DNA from: Lachnospiraceae bacterium | GTDB lineage: Bacteria; Bacillota; Clostridia; Lachnospirales; Lachnospiraceae | NCBI GenBank assembly: GCA_021203305.1 | Contig: JAJQBK010000009.1 | Location: forward strand, 1-64,000 | Length of the DNA: 64,000 nt | Reading direction: 5' to 3' | Shown: piece after piece, positions 1 through 8,760 of the stretch | Numbering within the stretch: the first letter of the stretch is position 1 | Layout of the letters: the number at the start of each line of letters is the position of its first letter | Notes under the pieces: model-generated | What the model was told of the DNA's origin: nothing | Database searches by the model: none | Seen by the model: only the letters and a program-made list of their open reading frames with translations | Program-made: the position numbers and the translations under genes

Positions 1-237
1 ATCCCTTATTACAGTTAATCGTTGCTGTCCGTCTAACACCTCATCTATAGCTTCATTACCATGTATCACATGTATAGGCGGAATTTTCCATCCCCTTATC
101 ACAGAATCAATTAATTTTTGCTTTTTCTGATCAGTCCATATTTCTCCTCTTTGAAAGTCTGGTTGTAAATCTATATCTCCATTTTTTATTCGACTCACGA
201 GAGTTTCAATTTCCAAATCTGTGGATTCACATTTCAT
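1..237 (-). CDS. DUF262-domain protein, 5' part only
   Basis: The first 79 codons of a gene that runs off the left edge. The translation contains QPDFQRGEIW, a helix with KLIDSVIRGWKIPP, and DGQQRLTVI. These are the signature pieces of the DUF262 / GmrSD N-terminal (ParB-like) fold, where the DGQQR motif belongs to a nucleotide-binding or hydrolysing site. The ATG is preceded by AGAAGGAGACA, a strong ribosome binding site. It lies 35 bp after the stop of the AlwI-type endonuclease on the same strand, so it probably shares that operon. DUF262 proteins often occur in defence loci (GmrSD acts against modified DNA). Whether this one joins a DUF1524 nuclease domain cannot be seen. Confidence 0.8.
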   Translation of the reverse strand, partial: MKCESTDLEIETLVSRIKNGDIDLQPDFQRGEIWTDQKKQKLIDSVIRGWKIPPIHVIHGNEAIDEVLDGQQRLTVIRD

Positions 238-272
238 ACATATTGTCTCCTTCTGTCTAAAAATTCTACAAG

Positions 273-2288
273 TTATATCACGGTTAAAGTGCCTTTGTTA
301 AAAGCTCCCGGATAATCTAAAACCAAGATATGATTTTTAAAAACAACGACATATCCATATATTGTTCCTTTACCGAATCTTTCATGAAGCAATGTCATTC
401 CATCCGTGCAGAAACTCACTTCATCCGGAAGAGATGTCAAATATGGAATTTCAACATGTGTTTTATTACATTCTGGAAAATTCGCAATTATAGCGACAAC
501 CTGTCCATTCCCCCAACATATATCATGCACAATCGTTCCCGCATGAATAGGAGGAGCACTTACCAGCTTTTGCTTTGATATTCCATTCAAAAGATTTAGG
601 GATTGTTCCGCAACAATTTCGCCAATAAGTTGTTTCCACGTTGGTGCCTCCAAAATATCTCTTCTAAATTCACATTTTACAATAAGATTACGCAAATGTT
701 CTGGAGTTGCTTTGTCTGCCTCAAACATTGCCACAAAATACCTCTGAAACTGTGCCAACGTTAACGGCACAATGTCCAACCTTTGCTTCACATCGCCTTT
801 CGCATACCAAATTCCATGCCGGAATGTCTCTGCGGTGTTTGTATCAATCTTGACCGCAATAAACATCCCATACACTGGCTTGTCATATTTCAATACCGCA
901 TCCGATACATGTCGTCTGACAGGTTCCCCTTCCATCGCTTCCTGGCATGATGATGTTGACATTGTGACTTCTGTCAGTATCGTGAAGTCATTAAATTCAC
1001 AATACAAATCGCCCTTGTCGCCTCCGGCTGCAGATACCGGCAGAAAATCAGAATCTAACCGAAATCCTCTGATTTCATATGGTTTATTAACCAGATGATC
1101 AATTGCCAGTGCCGCTCTCCAAAGCGTCCACTCAAGATATGCCGGTGTCTCGTCTTTCGGCACTTCAATCACATTTTCATCGCCATAATCCTTTTTACCG
1201 CCGCCTTTGATAAGCAACATCATATAATCGGATATTTCCTGCCACTGGTCGCGCTGTTCTTCCGCGTATCTGATTTCATCCGTCTGTGCCAGAATGTTCT
1301 CCAATCTCTGTCTGGCGATGTTGATCTCCACTGCTGTTGTCAACGGAAGATCCGATATATCAAACAAAATATGTCGCTCTTTCATCTGCTTCATCAGATC
1401 ATCCAGCAATGCCTTCGCAACGCTCTTATTATCCGTCGGAAGAGGTGCGCCGACACAAAGCGTCTGATATGCCTGGAATAGCGGTACTGTACTCGCTGTT
1501 GTTTTCGCAAGCTGCTCCGCCAGGACATGCTTTGTCGGTACGATGATCAACCCTCTGCCCTTCCGCTGAAAAATGCCGGAAATGCGCAGATACCGCATAT
1601 TCATATCGCTGTAGTCTTTGAAATTATCCGGTTTTTTGTCATAATGTTCAGCTCTCCTGGCGATTTCTTTTTTGTCAAATGGACGTTTCGCCGGAGCCTT
1701 CGCCCGCCGTTCTCTCAAATCGAGAATATTATCAACAACTTCTTTCACATCATAACTGGGATTGGTGGAATGCCCCCATAAAGCAAACTCCATCCGACCG
1801 ATTTCAGAGGAGCCTGTTCTCTTTTCCAGTTCCAGCATAATAGCAAGCATCCATCTCAATGGAGAAAAATATCCACTTTTATCCGGCATCTGGAATTGCT
1901 CCACGCTCATAGCACGCAGAAAACACTCCTGTACAGCCGGGAGTGTATCTGCTTTCAGAAATGTTCTTCCAAAAGGTGTGATCGCATCCAATTTTCCGAG
2001 ATCATCCTGCTTTCCATCTTTTTTGCTGACCTGCGGATAAATGAAGCCATTTTTTGCAAACATTAGGCGCCATTTTCGGGCATGACTACCCGAAGCATCC
2101 TTGCCGCTTTCGTTCTGAATAATTCCTTTTTCATTCAGAAGATTCATAAATCCAATCTCATTGTCATGCCCGTGAAGGCTCCCTACAAAAGAAGAATTTG
2201 CATATACAGAAAACCCTTCCTGAATACGGTTGGGATTCCGCAACCCCGTATTTCCTACAAGCCATATCTCGATCTTTTCATCTATCAT
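273..2288 (-). CDS. AlwI-family type II restriction endonuclease
   Basis: 671 aa. The call rests on resemblance to the AlwI/MlyI/N.BstNBI family, which cuts outside short asymmetric sites such as GGATC. Residues about 385-520 hold the likely catalytic core: an ILTEVT strand (Glu440) followed by QEAMEGEPVRRH (449-460), the acidic and RRH motif typical of this family. The N-terminal ~250 residues would be the recognition part. The last ~90 residues contain two copies of an H-x-x-x-x-G-x-G-x-V pattern resembling a small SH3/Tudor-like barrel. The gene starts 12 bp after the bifunctional methyltransferase stops, which fits a co-transcribed R-M pair. The exact recognition sequence is inferred only by family and is uncertain. 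Confidence 0.75.
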   Translation of the reverse strand: MIDEKIEIWLVGNTGLRNPNRIQEGFSVYANSSFVGSLHGHDNEIGFMNLLNEKGIIQNESGKDASGSHARKWRLMFAKNGFIYPQVSKKDGKQDDLGKLDAITPFGRTFLKADTLPAVQECFLRAMSVEQFQMPDKSGYFSPLRWMLAIMLELEKRTGSSEIGRMEFALWGHSTNPSYDVKEVVDNILDLRERRAKAPAKRPFDKKEIARRAEHYDKKPDNFKDYSDMNMRYLRISGIFQRKGRGLIIVPTKHVLAEQLAKTTASTVPLFQAYQTLCVGAPLPTDNKSVAKALLDDLMKQMKERHILFDISDLPLTTAVEINIARQRLENILAQTDEIRYAEEQRDQWQEISDYMMLLIKGGGKKDYGDENVIEVPKDETPAYLEWTLWRAALAIDHLVNKPYEIRGFRLDSDFLPVSAAGGDKGDLYCEFNDFTILTEVTMSTSSCQEAMEGEPVRRHVSDAVLKYDKPVYGMFIAVKIDTNTAETFRHGIWYAKGDVKQRLDIVPLTLAQFQRYFVAMFEADKATPEHLRNLIVKCEFRRDILEAPTWKQLIGEIVAEQSLNLLNGISKQKLVSAPPIHAGTIVHDICWGNGQVVAIIANFPECNKTHVEIPYLTSLPDEVSFCTDGMTLLHERFGKGTIYGYVVVFKNHILVLDYPGAFNKGTLTVI

Positions 2289-2300
2289 CTGAACGTCCCA

Positions 2301-4211
2301 TCAATACCCTACAAATAAATATTCCTGCACTCTGTTCCGATTGGTTTTTGCTTCTTTCTGATTTCCGAATGAATAGGTATAATCAATCGGCACTACCTCT
2401 ACGTGTTCCTTATGTTTGGACATCAACGCTACCATCTCATCTTGTGTCGGCAAACTGTTGGAAGAATAAGACACAATCAAGATACTCTTTGAAAACTTCT
2501 TAAACAGTTTATCAAAGGCATCCGCAGCACCTTTTCTGGTAGGGAACGGTGTCGGATATGATTTAAACTTCTTTGTCTGTGTATTCTGCTGTATCTCTAC
2601 ACCTTTCCAATCTCTTGCCAGCCCCTCTACAAAATGGTATCTGCGCACATATTCATTGTCAGACAGCGGCGAGTAATACGGAGGATCTATGTATACCAAA
2701 TCCGGCTGTTCCACTCTCAAATTCATCGCATCACAGTTCTTTGCCAAATTCGTCTTTCCATTATCAAAAACAGATTTATTAATAACCGTTACTGCTTCCA
2801 GGAACTGCTGCTCCAATGTTTTCTTCAAATCCAGGCGCCCATCATTATATCGGTCACCGGTATATGTAAAAATTCCTCTTGGGCGCTTTTTTGTACAGGC
2901 CCGTATCAGCGCAGTCATTGCAATCGCGCGTTTATACTGATCTTTCATTGCAGAGATGTTAGTTCGTAGCGTATCAATCAAGTCATTATCTGCATCTGAA
3001 AAATACAATCCCTGAAAAGTTTCCGCGACAAAATGATCCGACTCCTGATGCAGAAGCAACAATTCTTTTGCTTCCTCCAAAGGTAGAGTAACGTGATTAT
3101 TTTCAATCATAGCCTTCGCAAAAACAGCAGACATAGCCATATAATCATTACAAATCACTGACTTTCCCTGAGCCTTAAACATATAACCAACAATTCCAGA
3201 ACCGGAGAATAAGTCTAATGCTGTATCAAGTTTAAAATGTGATGCCACTGTCCAAATCTGTGTCAAGAGCTTACTCTTGGATCCCATAAACCTTGTCGGC
3301 GGATACTTTTTTACCTGTTCCGGCAAGGATTCCGGAACAAGCTGAATTAACATCCTCTTATTCGGCGGGATGGTGACAATAACATCTTCACCTTTACGCT
3401 TACTCCCATCACAGGAAATATATCGTTTTGTCGGAATGACATCAATTTTAAACGGAGCATACAGCTCATGCACTAATGGATGGTTGGAATTGGTCAGTAT
3501 CACATGACAACCCAATTCCTGCAGCCGAACTACTTCCTTTGCCAGTTCAACATGATCTTCCTCATAGAATTGCTCTTTTGTGTATCTTTTAAAGTCAGCA
3601 TACTCGGAAATTGGCAAATAAGGTGGATCTAAAAATACAAAATCTCCTGGCTTTGCATACTCTTTCAGGACTGAAAGATAGTCTCCACACACAATTTCTG
3701 ATCTCCGCAAAAGCTCCGACGCAGCATAGAGAGCATCTTTATCACAAATATTCGGATTCTTATATTTCCCATAAGGTACATTGAACTGTCCTTTTTTATT
3801 CACCCGATACAATCCATTGAAACAAGTCTTGTTCAAATAAATCATTCTGGCCGCTGCTTCCGCTTTTGGCAATAGTGTCCAATCAACGGCTCGAACTTCA
3901 TAGAAATCTTCTTTTGTATTTTTATACTGACCAAGATACGCAATCACATCTTCTACATGATCAGCTACCTGCTGATACATGTTGATCAGTTCTGGATTAC
4001 TGTCCGCGATGATCGACTGCTCCGGATTCAATGCGAAAAAGAGCGCCCCTCCGCCTACAAACGGCTCAATATACCGGCCATATTTCGCCGGAACTTTCGG
4101 AATGATAGCATTCAGCATCTGTGTCTTACCACCGGCCCATTTTACAATAGGTTTTGCCTGTATTACTTTTTCTTTTTTCAAAGCCTGTTCTGCCATACTG
4201 TCCACCCTCAT
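2301..4211 (-). CDS. Fused two-domain DNA adenine methyltransferase (Dam-like + second m6A domain)
   Basis: 636 aa with two complete methyltransferase modules. Domain 1 (about 20-290) has KWAGGKTQML, FVGGGALFFAL (SAM binding) and DPPYLP (195-200), as in Dam-type adenine methylases. Domain 2 (about 300-636) has DLFSGSGIVG (333-342) and a second DPPYYSPLSD (509-518), resembling the C-terminal half of M.FokI-type enzymes. Two different catalytic domains are expected when the site is asymmetric, because each strand needs its own methylation. This matches the neighbouring AlwI-family nuclease. The start overlaps the controller's stop (ATGA), so the two are translationally coupled; a second in-frame ATG lies five codons in. 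It should protect host DNA at the AlwI-like site. Confidence 0.85.
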   Translation of the reverse strand: MRVDSMAEQALKKEKVIQAKPIVKWAGGKTQMLNAIIPKVPAKYGRYIEPFVGGGALFFALNPEQSIIADSNPELINMYQQVADHVEDVIAYLGQYKNTKEDFYEVRAVDWTLLPKAEAAARMIYLNKTCFNGLYRVNKKGQFNVPYGKYKNPNICDKDALYAASELLRRSEIVCGDYLSVLKEYAKPGDFVFLDPPYLPISEYADFKRYTKEQFYEEDHVELAKEVVRLQELGCHVILTNSNHPLVHELYAPFKIDVIPTKRYISCDGSKRKGEDVIVTIPPNKRMLIQLVPESLPEQVKKYPPTRFMGSKSKLLTQIWTVASHFKLDTALDLFSGSGIVGYMFKAQGKSVICNDYMAMSAVFAKAMIENNHVTLPLEEAKELLLLHQESDHFVAETFQGLYFSDADNDLIDTLRTNISAMKDQYKRAIAMTALIRACTKKRPRGIFTYTGDRYNDGRLDLKKTLEQQFLEAVTVINKSVFDNGKTNLAKNCDAMNLRVEQPDLVYIDPPYYSPLSDNEYVRRYHFVEGLARDWKGVEIQQNTQTKKFKSYPTPFPTRKGAADAFDKLFKKFSKSILIVSYSSNSLPTQDEMVALMSKHKEHVEVVPIDYTYSFGNQKEAKTNRNRVQEYLFVGY

Positions 4212-4417
4212 TTCGCTTCTTCTGTTATCTCCATGATATCACTGATGTCACATTTCAAAGCAGTACATATTTTGACGAGTACATCAGTCGTAACATTTTC
4301 ATTCTTTCCCAGCTTTGCCATGGACGCATGACTGATCCCAGCCGATGCACACAAGTCCTTTTTCTTCATGTCCCGATCAATCAGCAACTTCCATAACTTT
4401 TTATAACTGACAGCCAT
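4208..4417 (-). CDS. Small XRE/Cro-C1 helix-turn-helix regulator, probable R-M controller
   Basis: 69 aa, almost entirely one helix-turn-helix domain: KKDLCASAGISHASMAKLGK forms the two DNA-contact helices, followed by the usual C-terminal stabilising helix ending CDISDIMEI. Size and position, immediately before and overlapping the methyltransferase start by 4 nt (ATGA), fit a C-protein that times expression of methylase and nuclease. Many Clostridia carry the same fold as a general XRE regulator, so the R-M role is inferred from context. A sigma-A promoter lies 51-79 nt upstream. I saw no clear C-box repeats between promoter and start. Confidence 0.8.
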   Translation of the reverse strand: MAVSYKKLWKLLIDRDMKKKDLCASAGISHASMAKLGKNENVTTDVLVKICTALKCDISDIMEITEEAK

Positions 4418-4467
4418 ATCTATTCACCTAACCATTCACGCCGAACATACTTTCGTTTTCTCCTGCC

Positions 4468-4496
4468 AGTATACCATAGGAATTCACTTTACGCAA
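4468..4496 (-). promoter_or_regulatory. Sigma-A promoter of the controller-methylase-nuclease operon
   Basis: On the minus strand TTGCGT (4491-4496) and TATACT (4468-4473) are separated by exactly 17 bp. It lies 51 nt before the controller start and drives leftward transcription. Confidence 0.65.
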
Positions 4497-4602
4497 CACT
4501 CAATTCAGCGTTCGCTGATTTTTTCGCAGCCTATCATCCGCTACTGTCTCAGAGCCGTCAACAAGCCGCTAACCACCGTCTTACAGCTTTTTCATGACTA
4601 TC

Positions 4603-5427
4603 TTAACTTCCATCATTCCGTTTTTCTAACGCAAAAATATATTCGTGAGCCAGCATCAGGAATGTCTTTTCACGCCCATCCCAATAATCGGCAGACCAGC
4701 AGTTATGCTGTTCTTTGATAATAATCTCCTTCAGAATAAACCCCACATCCGTGAATTTCTGCATGGTATTCATTCCAAGAGGTAATACATATCCCTTTCT
4801 GCGAATATCGCCAATCATAAATGCGCAGATTCCACCTTCTTTCAAAACGCGATAAGATTCTCTTGCCACCTCCTCCATCGCCTGTAGGAAATCCTCATAT
4901 GCCAAATGCGATATGTCTTCCGGTATGTCCTGACTGTAATGAATAATATCCGCATATGGCGGATGCGTGCAGACCAGATCTATACTCTGGTCTTTTATGA
5001 ATGATAATTGTCTTGCGTTGCCCTGTTTAGTGAATATTTTAGAAGTTTCCTGATAAGTAAAGTGAAGATTTGAATTAGATAGCTTGATAGAATTCGGATT
5101 CACATCGACGCCGATTGCATTTCTGCCTAACAGCTTTGCCTCGATCAATGTTGTCCCGCTTCCTAAGAACTGATCCAATACCCAATCATTTTTTCTGGTG
5201 TATCGTAAAATAAGATTTCGTGGTACATATGGCGACCAGTTTCCGCGATATTTTCCGGAATGTGTGGCCCAACTTCCACGATCTGGAAATGACCATATGG
5301 TGGTGTCTTCCAATTTGAAGTTTTCCGGTCTATCTCTTATGACAATCCCCCCCTTCCTTCCGCATTTTTGCAAATTATATCGCAGGAAACGACATCTGTC
5401 CATGATTATTTTCATGGAAAAGTACAT
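4603..5427 (-). CDS. Site-specific DNA methyltransferase (N4-cytosine/N6-adenine type)
   Basis: 274 aa as read from the first ATG. LDQFLGSGTTLIEA (84-97) is the SAM-binding motif I, followed by GVDVNP, and THPPYAD (154-160) is catalytic motif IV. Motif X (YRGNWSPYVPRNLI) comes before motif I, so the order is X-I-IV. The conserved part begins near RDRPENFKLEDTTIW (31-45). The first ~30 residues are weak, and a run of seven G (5347-5353, C on the plus strand) lies just before the conserved start, so the true start is doubtful. No partner nuclease is adjacent other than the AlwI-type one 2.3 kb downstream. It could be an extra methylase of that system or a solitary enzyme. Confidence 0.75.
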   Translation of the reverse strand: MYFSMKIIMDRCRFLRYNLQKCGRKGGIVIRDRPENFKLEDTTIWSFPDRGSWATHSGKYRGNWSPYVPRNLILRYTRKNDWVLDQFLGSGTTLIEAKLLGRNAIGVDVNPNSIKLSNSNLHFTYQETSKIFTKQGNARQLSFIKDQSIDLVCTHPPYADIIHYSQDIPEDISHLAYEDFLQAMEEVARESYRVLKEGGICAFMIGDIRRKGYVLPLGMNTMQKFTDVGFILKEIIIKEQHNCWSADYWDGREKTFLMLAHEYIFALEKRNDGS

Positions 5428-5533
5428 TTAATTTCTATATCCCACCATTTCCTTTCACCCCATGCTCCTTCCGCCCACTCACTCTTCTTTCGCCGCCGTG
5501 CCACCGGACATGACTTTGTCTCAGAAATATTTC

Positions 5534-5562
5534 GTAAATTATTTTTTGTAAATTTGTAAATT
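5534..5562. repeat. Three direct GTAAATT repeats before a promoter
   Basis: GTAAATT occurs at 5534, 5548 and 5556, just upstream of the -35 box of the two-HTH gene. This is a plausible operator for autoregulation, and it also lies in the shared space with the divergent methylase. The AT-rich background lowers its weight. Confidence 0.4.
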
Positions 5563-5567
5563 TTTTC

Positions 5568-5596
5568 TTTACGTTTCAGTTTTTTTATTATATAAT
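5568..5596 (+). promoter_or_regulatory. Sigma-A promoter of the two-HTH regulator
   Basis: TTTACG (5568-5573), a 17-bp spacer and a consensus TATAAT (5591-5596), 29 nt before the ATG of the 388-aa gene. AAGGAGA precedes that ATG. Confidence 0.75.
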
Positions 5597-5625
5597 GTAT
5601 CAAAAGGAAAGGAGACATCACAAAA

Positions 5626-6792
5626 ATGACCTATAGTATTGAAGATCTATTTGATAAGAGAAGTGTTGTCGGTGCCAAGTTAGAGCAGTTATTTACAGAG
5701 AAAAAATATACAAAGGCCGAAATCTGCAGACAGGCGGAAATATCGAGGCCGACCCTGGATAAGATTCTGGCAGGCACCAGCACAAGCAAAACAAATTATG
5801 AAAAACACATCTCCAAGCTGCTGAATTATCTCGGTATTACCCCGGATATACTTCTCGGGAATTCCGGCAACACCGGCAATTTAACGCGGAAAATCAGGAA
5901 TTTCCTAAAATTAACCATTGAAAAAATAGCGGAGATTACGGGAATTTCACAGGAAAGGCTGACCGAAATAGAAGCCGGTGAAAAAGCGACGGTTGCGGAG
6001 TTGAGAGATATTGCCTTATGCCTCTCTACAAGCACAAAGGCTTTGACTGGTGAATATTTTTTTGATCCGCAAATAGCGGATATGGATTATTTTGTCAGTT
6101 TCAGCGAAAATTCTGATGTGGGCGAATTCAGCGGCTTTTGGGGGCATATCGGAATTCTGGCAAGCAACACGGACCTCTGGTTATGGTTTCCTGTCACTGC
6201 AAATGCCAAGGAAAAACTGTACAGCCAAATGCAGGAAAGGCGAATCGTCATCCCATGCATGAATAACAAAGTATTATTTTTAAATTTGGATAATATAAAG
6301 GAACTCATGCTTGTGGATGAAGCCTGCGATCAGCCCTCAGGTGTAAACTGGGACCCCGACATCAGCAGCGGAGAAATTGCACTTGCCGCATACGAAGCTT
6401 TGGAAGACTATTATTTCCAGGAAGATCCCGAACAGCAAAAAGATATTTTATCTCCTTTATGTGTCTCATTTCTCAATGAATTGACAAAAAAATATGGATG
6501 GTCTGATGATGCCGTTTCAGAATTATTGCATACGACAATCATTCATTATAACGACGGAAAAACAAGAGAAGTCTGCGTGGATTTTGGTCAAAGCGAAAAT
6601 CTTGTATCGGAAATCCAGACCACTTACGATTTCTGCGATTCTGATTTATATGATGATATTTTGAGCTTTGTGGACATGGATGATTTCGAATCTATACTGA
6701 ATATGAAAAATATTTCCTTATTGGAACTGCCATTTGTCGATCTTGAAAATGCCATTTGCCAAAGTTTTGCCGAAATAAACAAGCTCGAATAA
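5626..6792 (+). CDS. Regulator with two N-terminal helix-turn-helix motifs, unknown C-terminal domain
   Basis: 388 aa. Residues about 15-65 form an XRE-like HTH (KAEICRQAEISRPTLDKIL). A second HTH follows at about 85-135 (TIEKIAEITGISQERLTEIE). The remaining ~250 residues are acidic, hydrophilic and free of membrane segments or motifs I recognise; they are rich in D/E, aromatic residues and short beta-like stretches (GHIGILASNTDLWLWFPV). It is transcribed divergently from the DNA methylase, shares a 198-bp control region with it, and has its own promoter and terminator. It may regulate the R-M island, or be an unrelated cargo or sensor protein. No function is assigned. Confidence 0.7.
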   Translation: MTYSIEDLFDKRSVVGAKLEQLFTEKKYTKAEICRQAEISRPTLDKILAGTSTSKTNYEKHISKLLNYLGITPDILLGNSGNTGNLTRKIRNFLKLTIEKIAEITGISQERLTEIEAGEKATVAELRDIALCLSTSTKALTGEYFFDPQIADMDYFVSFSENSDVGEFSGFWGHIGILASNTDLWLWFPVTANAKEKLYSQMQERRIVIPCMNNKVLFLNLDNIKELMLVDEACDQPSGVNWDPDISSGEIALAAYEALEDYYFQEDPEQQKDILSPLCVSFLNELTKKYGWSDDAVSELLHTTIIHYNDGKTREVCVDFGQSENLVSEIQTTYDFCDSDLYDDILSFVDMDDFESILNMKNISLLELPFVDLENAICQSFAEINKLE

Positions 6793-6845
6793 ATTACCAC
6801 CTGTGTGGATGCTCTAAAGGGCATCCACACAAATGGCAATTTTTT
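6792..6845 (+). terminator. Intrinsic terminator of the two-HTH gene
   Basis: GTGTGGATGC (6803-6812) pairs with GCATCCACAC (6821-6830). The stem extends outward with a few mismatches to AATT on both sides and is followed directly by six T (6840-6845). Confidence 0.85.
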
Positions 6846-6850
6846 AAAAG

Positions 6851-8398
6851 TCACTCAAATTCAATCGTCCCCGGCGGCTTGCTCGTCAGATCATACAGCA
6901 CCCGGTTGACCCCTCTCACCTCATTAATAATCCGGTTCATCACCCGGTTTAAGACCTCATAAGGCACCTCGGCCGCCTCCGCTGTCATAAAATCAATCGT
7001 CCTGACAGCTCTTAATGCCACAGCGTAGTCATAGGTTCTCTCATCCCCCATGACGCCCACTGACCGCATATTGGTCAGGGCGGCGAAATACTGGTTGATG
7101 TCCTGATCCAGTCCCGCTCTGGCGATTTCCTCGCGGTAAATGTAATCGGCATCCTGAACGATGCGGACCTTTTCCTCTGTAACCTCTCCGATGATGCGGA
7201 TTCCCAGGCCGGGGCCGGGGAAGGGCTGGCGGAACACCAGGTATTCCGGAAGGCCAAGCTCCAGGCCGGCCTTGCGGACCTCATCCTTGAACAGGTCGCG
7301 CAGGGGCTCAATAATTTCCTTGAAATCCACATAATCAGGAAGTCCACCCACATTATGGTGGGACTTGATGACAGCGGACTCGCCGCCCAGGCCGCTTTCC
7401 ACCACGTCCGGGTAGATGGTGCCCTGCACCAGAAAGTCCACGGCGCCGATCTTTTTGGCCTCCTCCTCAAAGACGCGGATGAATTCCTCGCCGATGATCT
7501 TGCGCTTTCGCTCCGGCTCCGTGACGCCGGCCAGCTTACTGTAAAAACGCTGCTGGGCGTTGACACGGATAAAGTTCAGATTATAATTGCCGGAGGGGCC
7601 AAACACCGCCTCCACCTCATCGCCCTCGTTTTTGTGCAGCAGGCCATGGTCTACAAAAACGCAGGTCAACTGGTCGCCCACCGCCTTGGAAAGCAGTACG
7701 GCGGCCACGGAGGAATCCACGCCGCCGGAGAGGGCGCAAAGCACCTTGCCGCTCCCCACCTTCTCCCGGATCGCCCGGATCGACTGCTCCACAAAGGAGT
7801 CCATCTTCCAGTCCCCGGCACAGCCGCACACATTGCGCACGAAATTATAGAGCATCTTTGTGCCCTCCGGTGTGTGCAGTACCTCCGGATGAAATTGAAT
7901 GCCGTAAAGCCCTCGGGCGGTGTTTTCACAGGCCGCCACCGGGCAATCCGCACTGCGGGCCACGGAGACAAAGCCCTCCGCCAGCCCGGAAATATAATCA
8001 AAATGGCTCATCCAGCAGGTGGTATCCGGTGCCACACCGGCAAACAGTGTGGAGGAAGTATCCACCGCAACCTCCGTCTTCCCATATTCACGCTTATCAG
8101 CCCGTTCCACCCTGCCGCCAAGGATATGCTGCATCAGCTGCGCGCCATAACACAATCCAAGCACCGGGATTCCCAGTTCAAAAAGCTCCTTGCTGTAGGT
8201 GGGCGCCCCCTCCTCATAGCAGCTGTTGGGCCCGCCTGTCAGGATAATGCCTTTCGGTGCCATCGCCTTAATCTTCGCGATATCCGTCCTGTAGGAATAA
8301 ATTTCGCAGTACACATGGCACTCCCGCACCCGGCGGGCCACCAGCTGATTATACTGTCCGCCGAAATCCAGTACAATGACCATTTCCCGTTTGTTCAT
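6851..8398 (-). CDS. guaA: GMP synthase (glutamine-hydrolysing)
   Basis: 515 aa, the normal length. It converts XMP, glutamine and ATP to GMP in purine synthesis. The N-terminal class I amidotransferase domain has GLCYGAQ with the nucleophile Cys83 and a later FHPEV; the ATP-pyrophosphatase domain has the P-loop [10 protein letters not shown]; the C-terminal dimerisation domain ends KPPGTIEFE. The reading frame stays open for 66 codons further upstream, but the start at 8398 has GAGGAGGAA at the right distance and gives the family N-terminus ([11 protein letters not shown]). A ~190-nt structured leader precedes it, suggesting RNA-level control. The gene ends 6 bp from the terminator of the convergent regulator. 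Confidence 0.97.
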   Translation of the reverse strand: MNKREMVIVLDFGGQYNQLVARRVRECHVYCEIYSYRTDIAKIKAMAPKGIILTGGPNSCYEEGAPTYSKELFELGIPVLGLCYGAQLMQHILGGRVERADKREYGKTEVAVDTSSTLFAGVAPDTTCWMSHFDYISGLAEGFVSVARSADCPVAACENTARGLYGIQFHPEVLHTPEGTKMLYNFVRNVCGCAGDWKMDSFVEQSIRAIREKVGSGKVLCALSGGVDSSVAAVLLSKAVGDQLTCVFVDHGLLHKNEGDEVEAVFGPSGNYNLNFIRVNAQQRFYSKLAGVTEPERKRKIIGEEFIRVFEEEAKKIGAVDFLVQGTIYPDVVESGLGGESAVIKSHHNVGGLPDYVDFKEIIEPLRDLFKDEVRKAGLELGLPEYLVFRQPFPGPGLGIRIIGEVTEEKVRIVQDADYIYREEIARAGLDQDINQYFAALTNMRSVGVMGDERTYDYAVALRAVRTIDFMTAEAAEVPYEVLNRVMNRIINEVRGVNRVLYDLTSKPPGTIEFE

Positions 8399-8417
8399 AC
8401 ATTCCTCCTCACGTATT

Positions 8418-8607
8418 TTATGATACAAGGGACAAAAGGTCAGAAATTGAATGCTCGCATTCATATTTATGACCTTGGGGACCGCAACGACATGAGGAAG
8501 GAGCCAATTTGGCTGTTTTTCAGGCCAAATTGTGCGGATTCCGAATGGCGTCATGGATTGCGGGAGCGTCTTTTGCGGAGCAATCCATGGTATCATAACC
8601 TTTTGTC
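8418..8607 (-). promoter_or_regulatory. Structured leader of guaA with alternative long-range helices
   Basis: Three local hairpins: 8436-8476 (AAGGTCA/TGACCTT arms with GAATG-CTCG-CATTC inside), 8505-8532 (CAATTTGGCTG against CAGGCCAAATTG) and 8552-8589 (CATGGATTGC/GCAATCCATG). Two perfect long-range helices enclose them: GACAAAAGGT (8431-8440) with ACCTTTTGTC (8598-8607), and TTATGATAC (8418-8426) with GTATCATAA (8590-8598). These two cross, so both cannot form as nested helices. I could not match the conserved purine-riboswitch core. It may be a regulatory RNA or a small palindromic mobile element. Confidence 0.6.
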
Positions 8608-8760
8608 GCTTTAATCATTTTATAAAGTTTTTTCCTGTTCTATTCTAATGTAAAGCTGTCAAAGCGCATATACCGATATCACATCACATATTCAGCACAG
8701 CAGCCCCTTTACGGGCATCTCACTATTTCGTTCCCTGTTCCTGGACGTATCTTCAACCTT

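Noticed and set aside
5412..5621. 69-codon minus-strand frame upstream of the DNA methylase
   Set aside because: It covers the divergent promoter of the two-HTH gene and has a random-looking composition.
7355..8614. 419-codon open frame on the plus strand
   Set aside because: It lies wholly opposite guaA, has no family signature, and its length follows from the GC-rich codon pattern of the real gene.
8399..8640. Purine riboswitch before guaA
   Set aside because: The conserved core (for example TATA...CTAC and the two loop motifs) could not be found, although the leader is strongly structured.
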